Shown in pieces: positions 8,175-15,921 of a DNA stretch of 64,000 nt (position 1 is the stretch's first letter; every line of letters begins with the position of its first letter). The notes beneath the pieces are model-generated. The model was not told the DNA's origin. It saw only the letters and a program-made list of their open reading frames with translations, and ran no database searches. The stretch lies in the NCBI RefSeq assembly GCF_002934005.1, contig NZ_PGEM01000006.1, forward strand, positions 1 to 64,000, given 5' to 3'. The DNA comes from Cuspidothrix issatschenkoi CHARLIE-1. Lineage in GTDB: Bacteria; Cyanobacteriota; Cyanobacteriia; Cyanobacteriales; Nostocaceae. The translations under genes and the position numbers were made by a program.

Positions 8175-8954
8175 ATGGTGAAAATAATTCCGGCTATTAG
8201 TGTCAAAAATTTTAGTTTTTACTATAACCAGCGCAAAATTTTGGAAAATGTCTCTATGGATGTTCCCCAAAATAAAATAATTGCCATTATTGGGCCTAGC
8301 GGTTGCGGTAAGTCTACTTTTTTAAAATCTCTCAACCGCATGAGTGACTTAGAGGGAGAAGTGCTAGTTGAAGGCAAAATAGAATTTTTTGGGCAAAATA
8401 TTTATGAACGACGCATTAATCTCAATCGTCTTCGTCGTCAAATTAGTATCATCTACTCTAAACCAAATCTTTTTCCCATGAGCATTTATGATAATATTGC
8501 CTATGGTGTCAAATTAATTGGCTGGCGACCAAAACCCGAATTAGATGAAATTGTGGAATTAGCTCTCAAAGCTGCTGATATTTGGGAAGAATTGAAAAAT
8601 AAACTCCATAAATCTGCTTTAGAACTGGCTATAGGACAACAACAACGTTTGTGCATTGCCCGCGCCTTAGCCGTAAAACCCCAAGTTATTCTCATGGATG
8701 AACTGTTTGTGGGACTTGATCCTATTGCCACCACAAAAATTGAAGAACTAATTGAGTGCTTGCGTTCTGAATTGACAATTATATTTATTTCTCACAACAT
8801 ACAACAGGTTTACCGACTTGCAGATTTTACTGCTCTATTTCAATATAATGAGAATCATGTGGGAAAATTACAGGATTTTGGCACAACTAAAAAAGTTTTA
8901 ACCCAATCTCTTGATTATCATATCCGTGATTTTGTTGGCGATCATTCGAGATGA
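8175..8954 (+). CDS. PstB-like ABC ATPase with altered Q-loop and signature motif
   Basis: 259 aa, closest in overall sequence to the phosphate-transporter ATPase PstB (KPNLFPMSIYDNIAYGVKLIG is nearly PstB-like throughout). Walker A GPSGCGKST (40-48), Walker B ILMDE (172-176) and the H-loop His207 are present. Three hallmarks differ: Q-loop Gln is Ser95 (IIYSKPN), the LSGGQ signature reads LAIGQ (151-155), and the Pro after the Walker B Glu is Leu177. No pstS, pstC or pstA is nearby. I infer a diverged paralog that may couple poorly to a permease or act in regulation. The ATG at 8175 is the start; the preceding sequence is T-rich with no clear ribosome binding site. Confidence 0.8.
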   Translation: MVKIIPAISVKNFSFYYNQRKILENVSMDVPQNKIIAIIGPSGCGKSTFLKSLNRMSDLEGEVLVEGKIEFFGQNIYERRINLNRLRRQISIIYSKPNLFPMSIYDNIAYGVKLIGWRPKPELDEIVELALKAADIWEELKNKLHKSALELAIGQQQRLCIARALAVKPQVILMDELFVGLDPIATTKIEELIECLRSELTIIFISHNIQQVYRLADFTALFQYNENHVGKLQDFGTTKKVLTQSLDYHIRDFVGDHSR

Positions 8955-8966
8955 TGACGGTTGTAC

Positions 8967-8986
8967 GGGCGAACGGCCGTTCGCCC
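8967..8986. repeat. 20-bp perfect palindrome
   Basis: GGGCGAACGG and its exact complement, 12 bases after the PstB-like stop and ahead of the convergent NUDIX gene. It may terminate both transcripts. A broken relative (GGGGCGAGCGGTCGTTCGCC) lies at 25802-25821. Confidence 0.65.
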
Positions 8987-9026
8987 CTAGGGCATCTCTC
9001 TAGGACAAGATTTTTTGGTACAACCC

Positions 9027-9575
9027 TTAAGGTAAAAATGATCGCAAGAGGAAAAAACTAGCAATAGATTTAGCATCTACAGGTTCTCCTCTCAAAATCG
9101 CTTGTTCCAATTCTTCAGGAGTAAGCAATACTATTTGCATATCTTCATCTTCGTCTTTTTCTGGAGGAGTTTCCAGGAGTTCTAAATCTCTGGCGATAAA
9201 AGCATAGATAATTTCATCAGAATAACCAGGAGCAAGGAAAAATTCGCCTAGCTTGTCCCATTTATGAGCAACATAGCCGGTTTCTTCTTGAATTTCCCGT
9301 TCAACTGTCTCTAAAGGATCTTCATTAGCTTCTACAGTACCGGCGGGAAATTCTAATAATCTGCCTTGGACTGCAAACCGATATTGACGGACAAGTACAA
9401 GCTTACCTTCTGCGGTTATGGGAATAGCTAAAGCACCACCGGGATGGCGAATACATTCCCATTCTCCTTCAGATTTGTTGGGTAAACGCAAGCGATTAAC
9501 TTCAAAGTTAAACTTGCGCCCTTTATAAAACAAGCGTTGCTTAAGCAACTGTGGTAATTCTCTACCTAATGGCAT
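9027..9575 (-). CDS. NUDIX hydrolase, ADP-ribose pyrophosphatase type
   Basis: 182 aa. The Nudix box is intact, starting GTVEANEDPLE and ending REIQEETGY, with the REx2EE core that binds the metal ions. Flanking features (LVRQYRFAV before the box, APGYSDEIIYAFIA after it) match the ADP-ribose/ADP-sugar pyrophosphatase branch, which clears ADP-ribose to AMP and ribose 5-phosphate. The ATG at 9575 is preferred over an in-frame TTG two codons earlier. folK lies 98 bp upstream on the same strand, so the two may share a transcript. Exact substrate cannot be read from sequence. Confidence 0.85.
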   Translation of the reverse strand: MPLGRELPQLLKQRLFYKGRKFNFEVNRLRLPNKSEGEWECIRHPGGALAIPITAEGKLVLVRQYRFAVQGRLLEFPAGTVEANEDPLETVEREIQEETGYVAHKWDKLGEFFLAPGYSDEIIYAFIARDLELLETPPEKDEDEDMQIVLLTPEELEQAILRGEPVDAKSIASFFLLRSFLP

Positions 9576-9673
9576 AGTCAAATTCTACAGTCTGTGAATA
9601 CAGAGAATGTATACGGGGGGTTTTTTTGTAATCAGTTCTTTTTGGGCTGTCAAAATAGTAATTTTTTTGCCCA

Positions 9674-10204
9674 CTACAATAAATGTACATCACAAGTGTC
9701 TACCTCTAGCAGTAAATCTTGAATGATGCGTTTTGATATGGGATCTCGCCAATTGGGGGCAATTTCTGCTAGGGGTACGAGAACAAAAGCTCGTTCGGCC
9801 ATGCGGGGATGGGGAATTTGCAGATTTGGCTCATGTAAAATTAAGTCATCATATAATAACAAATCTAAATCTAGGGTGCGTGGTCCCCAATGTTCTTGAC
9901 GCACACGCCCAAATTGTTGTTCAATGGTTAGTAAATTTTCTAATAAAGCCTGTGGTGATATTTCTACAAGTAATGTGGCGCAGCCATTTAAGTAATCTGG
10001 TTGAGTCGGCCCTATAGCCTTTGTCTGATACCAACTCGATTGGGTTTGGATAGTTATACCTGATGTTTGTTCTAAAGCTGTTAAGGCTCCTGCTAAAGTA
10101 GCTTGGCAATTACCCAGGTTGCTACCAAGACTGATCGCCGCTTTGACCGTTTGAGGATGGTACTTTAGCAGCATCTCATCCACAGAGTCTTTGTCTAATA
10201 CCAT
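9674..10204 (-). CDS. folK: 6-hydroxymethyl-7,8-dihydropterin pyrophosphokinase
   Basis: 176 aa; the folate-pathway enzyme that moves pyrophosphate from ATP to hydroxymethyl-dihydropterin. The family's fingerprints are present: SLGSNLGN near the N-terminus, the signature WGPRTLDLDLLLYDD, and IPHPRMAERAFVLVPLAEIAP. The first 15 or so residues extend beyond the usual start; an internal Met at residue 11 is possible. folB, the preceding step's enzyme, is in this window at 15449-15811 but not adjacent. NUDIX follows on the same strand. Confidence 0.93.
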   Translation of the reverse strand: MVLDKDSVDEMLLKYHPQTVKAAISLGSNLGNCQATLAGALTALEQTSGITIQTQSSWYQTKAIGPTQPDYLNGCATLLVEISPQALLENLLTIEQQFGRVRQEHWGPRTLDLDLLLYDDLILHEPNLQIPHPRMAERAFVLVPLAEIAPNWRDPISKRIIQDLLLEVDTCDVHLL

Positions 10205-10577
10205 TTTATTAAAAGTTTATGGTTTCAATCAGAAGTGTTGAATGTTAAGATTTTGAGGATATTGTCCAAGTTGTGCATTAGTATTCATGATACCAAATTT
10301 GAGCAATTAATGACTCTATTCTCAATAGACAATGGATTTTACCTGGGTAAAACGCAAAGATTGTAAAGTTTTATTGCAGGATTCAACACTTGTGGGTTTC
10401 AATAGTCTAACTATTTCCCTAGATTATGCAAAAATTGCATTTTTATTAATGAAAATTAATATTGAATAACTGATATTTTAAAAAACATATTTTACTACTG
10501 AATAAAGTTAATTCTTTATGATGTACTATGTGAAAACCAAAGATATTGCGCTGACGACTAAACAGGAGAAACTGTGA
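10205..10577. other. Intergenic region between folK and the PBP gene
   Basis: 373 bp separating divergent genes; it must carry both promoters. It has a perfect 11-bp inverted repeat, AAGTGTTGAAT (10233-10243) and ATTCAACACTT (10381-10391), 137 bp apart. No gene is seen. Confidence 0.4.
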
Positions 10578-12965
10578 TTGCCACTTGGTAATGATCGAAA
10601 AAATGAGGAGTCCGTATATGAAAACTTACTACCGAGAATGCAGGTGAAGGCGAAGCAGTTAATCAATCAGATGACAACCCTTTCATCTGGAGTTTTGGGC
10701 AAAATTGTCGGACACGATAAACCCTTTTATCGTCGTCTTTGGTTTTGGGCAGGTTTAGGTATAACTGGAGGAATCATTACTTTCCATTACACTATCAAAG
10801 AAATAGATAGCAATTTGCCAGATCAGTCCGCGCTCAAAGCAGTAGCTAGAGAGCAAACATTGACGATTAAAGCGGCTGATGGTAGCGTTTTACAACAGCA
10901 AGGCGAAGCCACTAGAGAAATGCTAACCTTGAAACAAATACCAGATAATTTAAAGAAAGCTTTTATTGCCTCAGAAGATAGAAGATTTAAGCAACATAGT
11001 GGAGTGGATGTTCAGGGGATTTTTCGGGCAGTTGTGAATAATGTGCGATCAAAAGATGTGGTAGAAGGTGGTAGCACCATCACCCAACAGGTAGCCCGAA
11101 TTCTCTTCCTCAAACAAGAAAAAACCTTCTGGCGGAAACTCAAAGAAGTACGATTAGCCCAGAAAATGGAACAGGAATTAAGCAAAGATGAGATTTTAGA
11201 ACGTTATCTCAATCTTATTTATTTGGGTTCTGGTGCTTATGGTGTGGGAGATGCGGCTTGGGTTTACTTTAGTAAAACTGTAGATCAGCTTACCTTATCA
11301 GAAATGGCCACCTTGGCAGGTTTAGCTCCTGCGCCCAATGTCTACGCCCCTGATAAAAACCCCAAAGCAGCTACAGAACGACGAAATCTGGTGTTGCAGC
11401 GCATGGAAGAAGATGGCATGATTACACCATTGCAAAAACAGTCCGCTATTGATGAAGCATTAACAGTTAATAGCAATTTACCCAAACGTTTAGAGGTAAA
11501 ATTTCCCTACTTTACGTCCTATATTCAGAAGGAACTACCTAAGCACGTTGCCCCCGATGTGTTGGCTAGTGGCGGGTTAGTGGTAGAAACTACTTTAAAC
11601 CCAACTTGGCAAACAGCCGCAGAAGTCGCAGTTGCCAAAATCCTCAAAAATGAAGGCCGTTGGCAAAACTTTAAAGAAGCCGCCTTAGTAGCCATAGATC
11701 CTCATAATGGTGAAATTCAAGCCATGGTAGGAGGTAAAGACTTTAGTAAAAACCAGTTTAATCGGGTAACGCAAGCTCAACGCCAACCCGGATCAACCTT
11801 TAAAGCTTTTCTCTATGCTACAGCGATCGCCACTGGTAAAAGTCCCTACGATAGCTATTTAGATGCACCATTATCAATAGATGGTTATGAACCAAAAAAC
11901 TCCCATGACAAATTCTCTGGTTGGATGAATATGAGAGATGCTCTCACCCAGTCTATCAATACAATTGCGGTGAAAGTATTAATAGATGTGGGTTTTAATC
12001 CAGTCATTAAACTTGCCCATGATATGGGAATTAAATCAGAACTCAAGTCTAACTATTCTTTGGCTCTAGGTTCTAATGAAGTCAACTTGTTAGAATTAAC
12101 GAGTGCTTATGGTACATTCGCTAATCAGGGAAATCATACAGAAGCACATGGGATTCGTCGCATTCTTAACCGAGAGGGGAATGTAATCTGGTCAGCCAAA
12201 TATGAATCTAATCAAGTCTTGGATGCTGATACCAGTGCCATCATGACTTGGATGTTACGCAATGTTGTCACCGATGGAACAGGTGCTGCGGCTCAATTAA
12301 ATGATAGACAGGTGGCAGGAAAAACAGGTACTACCGATGAAGCCCGTGATTTATGGTTTATTGGTTATATCCCCCAACTAGCAGCCGGGGTGTGGTTAGG
12401 GAATGATGATAACAGCCCTACCTATGGCAATAGTGGTAGTGCCGCCTATGTCTGGCATGAATTTCTGGAAAAAATTGTCGAGGGAATGCCTGTAGAAAAG
12501 TTCCCACCCCGGCCTAAGTTAGAAGATCGCAAAGGTACTATTAAAGCGGAACCAATCAAACCCCAAAAACTAGTTAATCGCTCTATTCCTGATGATGAGC
12601 AAAAATCAGATCAGGATGATACCGATAATTCTGATTCATCCTCCAGACGCAGACGTGGAAGAAGCTATGGTCAATCGGAGGAATCAACCCCAAATTATAC
12701 AGAAGAAAATAGACCTAGACGGAGACGACGCTATAGAGAAGAAAATAATAATACATCTTCTGATACTCCTCGCCGCAGAAGACAGAATCGCATCCAAGAA
12801 TCTAATAGGGACTCTAATCCTAGATCATCTCGTTCACAAAGAAGCAGGAACAACAAATCGAACCCTGGCAATTCCTCCTCTTCACCAAAAAATAATTCCG
12901 GAGGATCTTCATCATCCCAACCTTCCTGGAGAGAAAGACTTAAACCTAGTTCCTCACCAGAATAG
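10578..12965 (+). CDS. Class A penicillin-binding protein (transglycosylase/transpeptidase)
   Basis: 795 aa bifunctional peptidoglycan synthase of the PBP1A type. One membrane anchor (about 51-70) is followed by a GT51 glycosyltransferase with EDRRFKQHSGVD (Glu133) and GGSTITQQ, then a transpeptidase with SxxK at Ser406 (GSTFK), SxN at 459 (SIN) and KTG at 582 (KTGTTDEA). All active-site residues are present. The last 120 or so residues are a basic, Ser/Arg/Asn-rich tail of low complexity, likely disordered and outside the membrane. The start is a TTG at 10578, chosen because AGGAG stands 9 bases ahead; the next ATG (10638) would lose 20 residues but keep all domains. It is monocistronic. Confidence 0.92.
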   Translation: MPLGNDRKNEESVYENLLPRMQVKAKQLINQMTTLSSGVLGKIVGHDKPFYRRLWFWAGLGITGGIITFHYTIKEIDSNLPDQSALKAVAREQTLTIKAADGSVLQQQGEATREMLTLKQIPDNLKKAFIASEDRRFKQHSGVDVQGIFRAVVNNVRSKDVVEGGSTITQQVARILFLKQEKTFWRKLKEVRLAQKMEQELSKDEILERYLNLIYLGSGAYGVGDAAWVYFSKTVDQLTLSEMATLAGLAPAPNVYAPDKNPKAATERRNLVLQRMEEDGMITPLQKQSAIDEALTVNSNLPKRLEVKFPYFTSYIQKELPKHVAPDVLASGGLVVETTLNPTWQTAAEVAVAKILKNEGRWQNFKEAALVAIDPHNGEIQAMVGGKDFSKNQFNRVTQAQRQPGSTFKAFLYATAIATGKSPYDSYLDAPLSIDGYEPKNSHDKFSGWMNMRDALTQSINTIAVKVLIDVGFNPVIKLAHDMGIKSELKSNYSLALGSNEVNLLELTSAYGTFANQGNHTEAHGIRRILNREGNVIWSAKYESNQVLDADTSAIMTWMLRNVVTDGTGAAAQLNDRQVAGKTGTTDEARDLWFIGYIPQLAAGVWLGNDDNSPTYGNSGSAAYVWHEFLEKIVEGMPVEKFPPRPKLEDRKGTIKAEPIKPQKLVNRSIPDDEQKSDQDDTDNSDSSSRRRRGRSYGQSEESTPNYTEENRPRRRRRYREENNNTSSDTPRRRRQNRIQESNRDSNPRSSRSQRSRNNKSNPGNSSSSPKNNSGGSSSSQPSWRERLKPSSSPE

Positions 12966-12997
12966 AGTAGGGAGGTATCAGTTCGGCTTACTTCGAG

Positions 12998-13016
12998 CCT
13001 TCGACCAGCTCAGGGC
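12998..13016. repeat. CCTTCGAC...CTCAGGGC dispersed repeat, copy 2
   Basis: CCTTCGACCAGCTCAGGGC, same family as the copy inside tnpB (reverse orientation, about 164-182) and 13411-13430. It lies just after the PBP gene. Confidence 0.6.
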
Positions 13017-13200
13017 ATCGCCAGATCAGTATAAGTCCCTCACCGACCGGGATCTGGGGGGCTGGGGAGCAGGGGAAAAGATTTTTCCAACTGTTAACTG
13101 TCAACATCATACTAAAGATTTTTCCTGGGACAGATGTAGATGATATGCTCAGTTTATACTTTGTTAAGAAGTGTAACCTAACATTAAGCGGAATATAGTC

Positions 13201-13395
13201 ATGAGTTATTTATTGCTCCAAGTCCCAGTAGAAAATACTGGAAATCATTTTCCCTTAGCTTTTACTTTGGTGTATGTAGTCGGTTTTATAGCTGCTATCA
13301 CCATTGGTTCAATTGCTTGGTACAATTCCAAACGTCCTCCCGGTTGGGAAAATAAAGAGCGCCCTGACATTGTTCCCAAGGTTGAGAAGGAATAG
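13201..13395 (+). CDS. Small one-TM protein, Psb35-like
   Basis: 64 aa with one transmembrane helix (about 19-40) followed by a short basic, cytosol- or stroma-type tail with GSIAWYNSKRPPGWE and KERPDIVPKV. From memory this tail is typical of the small cyanobacterial photosystem II assembly factor Psb35, which stabilises the CP47 module; I cannot confirm it by search. The gene stands alone in its own intergenic space. The sequence AAGCGGAATATAGTC precedes the ATG, giving a weak ribosome binding site. Confidence 0.65.
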   Translation: MSYLLLQVPVENTGNHFPLAFTLVYVVGFIAAITIGSIAWYNSKRPPGWENKERPDIVPKVEKE

Positions 13396-13410
13396 GCAAT
13401 ACTTCGACTT

Positions 13411-13430
13411 CCTTCGACTCCGCTCAGGGC
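13411..13430. repeat. CCTTCGAC...CTCAGGGC dispersed repeat, copy 3
   Basis: CCTTCGACTCCGCTCAGGGC follows the Psb35-like gene. The revcomp of almost this sequence is embedded in tnpB near base 170. Confidence 0.65.
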
Positions 13431-13448
13431 AAGTCGCTCAGTAACCAG

Positions 13449-13479
13449 AGGCAAAAGGCAAGAGGCAAAAGGCAAAAGA
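13449..13479. repeat. GGCAAAA/GGCAAGA short tandem repeat
   Basis: Four units of a 7-mer type (GGCAAAA, GGCAAGA) typical of the short tandemly repeated sequences of filamentous cyanobacteria. Confidence 0.7.
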
Positions 13480-13508
13480 AAATATATTTCTCCCCTGCCC
13501 CTGTGCCT

Positions 13509-13931
13509 TTAATTCTGCACGTCCACCCACCGACGATAAAGTTTTTGAATTTGCTTGAGTAGGGTGGTGTGGACACTTGGGTGAAGTTCACTAGATTTGC
13601 TTAACTCTTCCAATTGAGAGAGGAGTCTTGCTTCTTCAACTGCTACATCACCGTCACTATAGATTAAGCCACTGATGGCTTCAATTAAATTCTCGTAATC
13701 TTCTTGAGTGGGGCGATCGCCTAAATACTCTCTCACCCATTCATAACATTGATCTGGCTTTACTGGCACTAATTCATACAACCAAGGTTTAATTTCGGGA
13801 TCATTAGCTAAACCTTTAACCTGAGCTATTTCCCGCAAATATTGCCTTTCTTCGGGCTGGATTCTGCCATCAATCCAAGCTGCTCCAATCAGTATTTTTA
13901 CTAGATTTTTCACATGAGAATTATTAACCAT
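13509..13931 (-). CDS. TerB-like protein
   Basis: 140 aa, all-helical, with the acidic motifs of the TerB fold: GAAWIDGRIQPEERQYL near the N-terminus and a second repeat SGLIYSDGDVAVEEARLL. TerB domains bind metal ions through such acidic residues and occur in stress-response and membrane-associated contexts; the role here is unknown. The ATG at 13931 is chosen over a GTG 16 codons earlier because AGAGGAGG stands just before it. rsmB lies 57 bp upstream on the same strand, so they probably form an operon. Confidence 0.75.
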   Translation of the reverse strand: MVNNSHVKNLVKILIGAAWIDGRIQPEERQYLREIAQVKGLANDPEIKPWLYELVPVKPDQCYEWVREYLGDRPTQEDYENLIEAISGLIYSDGDVAVEEARLLSQLEELSKSSELHPSVHTTLLKQIQKLYRRWVDVQN

Positions 13932-13988
13932 TACCGCCTCCTCTGGTAGATTCCGGCTTTGATCAAATCTTACAATCACTCTTGGTAT

Positions 13989-15329
13989 TCACTCGGAATC
14001 CTTAGTTTTTCTTAAGCGCACCATGAAAAAACCATCCATATCCAATTGGTGAGGCCAAACTTTTAACCACCCAGGGGTAGAAATATCCCCAAAATCAAAG
14101 CTGGGAGGTTCGATTTGCCAATGGGGATTTGCAGCTAAAAACGCAGAAATAACCTCTTCATTTTCTGCTGGATGCAATGTACAAGTTGCATAAACTAAAA
14201 TACCACCAGTCTTGACAAAATTGGCGTTATGTGATAGTAATTCTTTTTGTAATTGAGAAAGTTCTTGTACAGATGTTGGTGTTTGTCGCCAACGCGCATC
14301 AGCGTGACGGTGCATAGTTCCCAAACCGGAACAAGGAGCATCAAGTAATACACGGTCAGCAGAATTGTAAAATTGCGGTAAGTTGCGACTATCTCCCGTA
14401 CAAATTTCGATAGATTGTAAATTTAGACGTTGGGCATTTTCCTTTAATTTGCGTAACCGGGAAGGGGTTTTATCACAGGCATAAATTTTGCCCTTATCTC
14501 CCATTAATTCGGCAATGTGGGTAGTTTTTCCTCCTGGTGCAGCACATACATCAATCACCACATCACCGGGTTGAGGGTCAAGCAAATGAGCAACCAATTG
14601 GGCGCTACCATCTTGAACAGTCCACCAACCTCCATGGAAACCAGGTAAATTTTGAATTGCGCCATTATTACCAATTAATCGTAAAGCTTGGGGTAAATGG
14701 GGAATAGGTTTCACTAAAACACCCGCAGATTCAAAAGCTGATTTCACCTCTTCTAAAGAACTATGCAGGATATTTACTCGTAAATCAATGGTCGGGGTTT
14801 GATTCATCCAATTACAGAGTTTTTCTGTTTCCTCAAAACCTAATTGTGATAACCAAACTTCAATTATCCAATCAGGAAAACTATATAAAATTCCTAATTT
14901 TTCTACGGTATTTTCTGGTAGTTTTAACGGTTCTGATGATTTTTCTGCTAGTCTGAGATATTGACGTAATAAACCATTCACAAAACCAGTTAAACCTGGA
15001 AAACCATTTTCCTTTGCTAATTCAACAGTGGTATTTACAGCCGCCGAAACGGGGATTCTTTCTTGATAACGCAGTTGGTAAAAACCGAGATGTAGAATAG
15101 TGCGGAGGTCTTTGGGTTGTTGTTGGTTTTTCTTAGTAGCAAGTTGATCAATAATAGCGTCTAAAGTGCGTTGTCTTCTCACACTTCCATAAACTAATTC
15201 TGTCATTAACCGACGGTCATTATCTGGTAATTTATACTTTTGTAATACACGGTCTAGAGCAACATCAGCATAAGCTCCTTTGTGTACTTCTTTGAGGGCA
15301 ATAAATGCAACTTGACGGGGGTTGGTCAT
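13989..15329 (-). CDS. rsmB: 16S rRNA m5C967 methyltransferase
   Basis: 446 aa. The N-terminal NusB-like RNA-binding domain (about 1-140; ALKEVHKGAYADVALDRVL) is followed by a Rossmann methyltransferase with VIDVCAAPGGKTTHIAEL for SAM binding. The two catalytic cysteines are in DAPCSGLG and YATCTLHPAENEE. This is the RsmB/Sun layout; it methylates C967 (E. coli numbering) of 16S rRNA. It heads a minus-strand pair with the TerB-like gene. Confidence 0.93.
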   Translation of the reverse strand: MTNPRQVAFIALKEVHKGAYADVALDRVLQKYKLPDNDRRLMTELVYGSVRRQRTLDAIIDQLATKKNQQQPKDLRTILHLGFYQLRYQERIPVSAAVNTTVELAKENGFPGLTGFVNGLLRQYLRLAEKSSEPLKLPENTVEKLGILYSFPDWIIEVWLSQLGFEETEKLCNWMNQTPTIDLRVNILHSSLEEVKSAFESAGVLVKPIPHLPQALRLIGNNGAIQNLPGFHGGWWTVQDGSAQLVAHLLDPQPGDVVIDVCAAPGGKTTHIAELMGDKGKIYACDKTPSRLRKLKENAQRLNLQSIEICTGDSRNLPQFYNSADRVLLDAPCSGLGTMHRHADARWRQTPTSVQELSQLQKELLSHNANFVKTGGILVYATCTLHPAENEEVISAFLAANPHWQIEPPSFDFGDISTPGWLKVWPHQLDMDGFFMVRLRKTKDSE

Positions 15330-15448
15330 GGAAGGTCGGATAATTTAGCTCAGAGTAGTTATTATAAGAGACTAGACTGAAAACTCTTGTGGTTACTTGA
15401 CCATTTTCCCTTTTCCTTAACTTGTCACCAATGAAATATAGTAGGGTT

Positions 15449-15811
15449 TTAGACTTTAGTTCTTACCAATTCAATACTAATTTTACCAGTAAAATCAGGA
15501 ATGGGTGCAGCAGGTTTACTGAGAATAACTTGTACTTGATTAATAGTGGAGCTATCTTCTAAAATACCATCAGCGATCGCTCCGGCTAATCTTTCCACCA
15601 ATGCAAACTTTGAAGTTTTCACTAAATTTTGAATTAAGGCAATGGTGCAGCGATAATCTATAGTATCTTCAATATTATCTGTTTGCGAAGGTTGGGAAAG
15701 ATCCAACCATAATTTAACATCTACCTCAAACCATTGTCCTAATACCTGTTCTTCTGGTAAAAATCCAGTAAAACCATAGCAACGAATTCCTGTTAAATGA
15801 ATACAGTCCAT
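15449..15811 (-). CDS. folB: Dihydroneopterin aldolase
   Basis: 120 aa, normal length for FolB. Features: IRCYGFTGFLPEE with the substrate-anchoring Glu, the central YRCTIALIQNLVKTSKFALVE stretch, and LSKPAAPI with the catalytic Lys. It splits dihydroneopterin into 6-hydroxymethyl-dihydropterin and glycolaldehyde, the step before FolK. It is divergent from menD; the short space between them is almost filled by a heptamer repeat. Confidence 0.92.
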   Translation of the reverse strand: MDCIHLTGIRCYGFTGFLPEEQVLGQWFEVDVKLWLDLSQPSQTDNIEDTIDYRCTIALIQNLVKTSKFALVERLAGAIADGILEDSSTINQVQVILSKPAAPIPDFTGKISIELVRTKV

Positions 15812-15822
15812 AAAAAATAATA

Positions 15823-15890
15823 GGTGACAGGTGACAGGTGACAGGTGACAGGTGACAGGTGACAGGTGACAGGTGACAGGTGACAGGTGA
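15823..15890. repeat. GGTGACA heptamer array (nine full units)
   Basis: Nine exact GGTGACA units from 15823 to 15885 plus a partial GGTGA. It sits in the 110-bp gap between divergent folB and menD, where both promoters should lie. Such perfect arrays expand and contract by slippage. Confidence 0.95.
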
Positions 15891-15921
15891 TAATTTTACC
15901 TAACTATCCATTATCTAATGA

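Noticed and set aside
8175-8954. Annotation as the phosphate transporter ATPase pstB
   Set aside because: Altered Q-loop and signature and lack of pstS/C/A neighbours make a working Pst role doubtful; called PstB-like only.
12592-13143. Open frame of 183 codons overlapping the PBP gene's end
   Set aside because: It is the shifted frame of the PBP's Arg/Ser-rich tail; the PBP frame holds all motifs, and this one shows no family features.
15823-15890. Possible CRISPR or protein-coding repeat
   Set aside because: A pure 7-bp tandem repeat between genes, without spacers.
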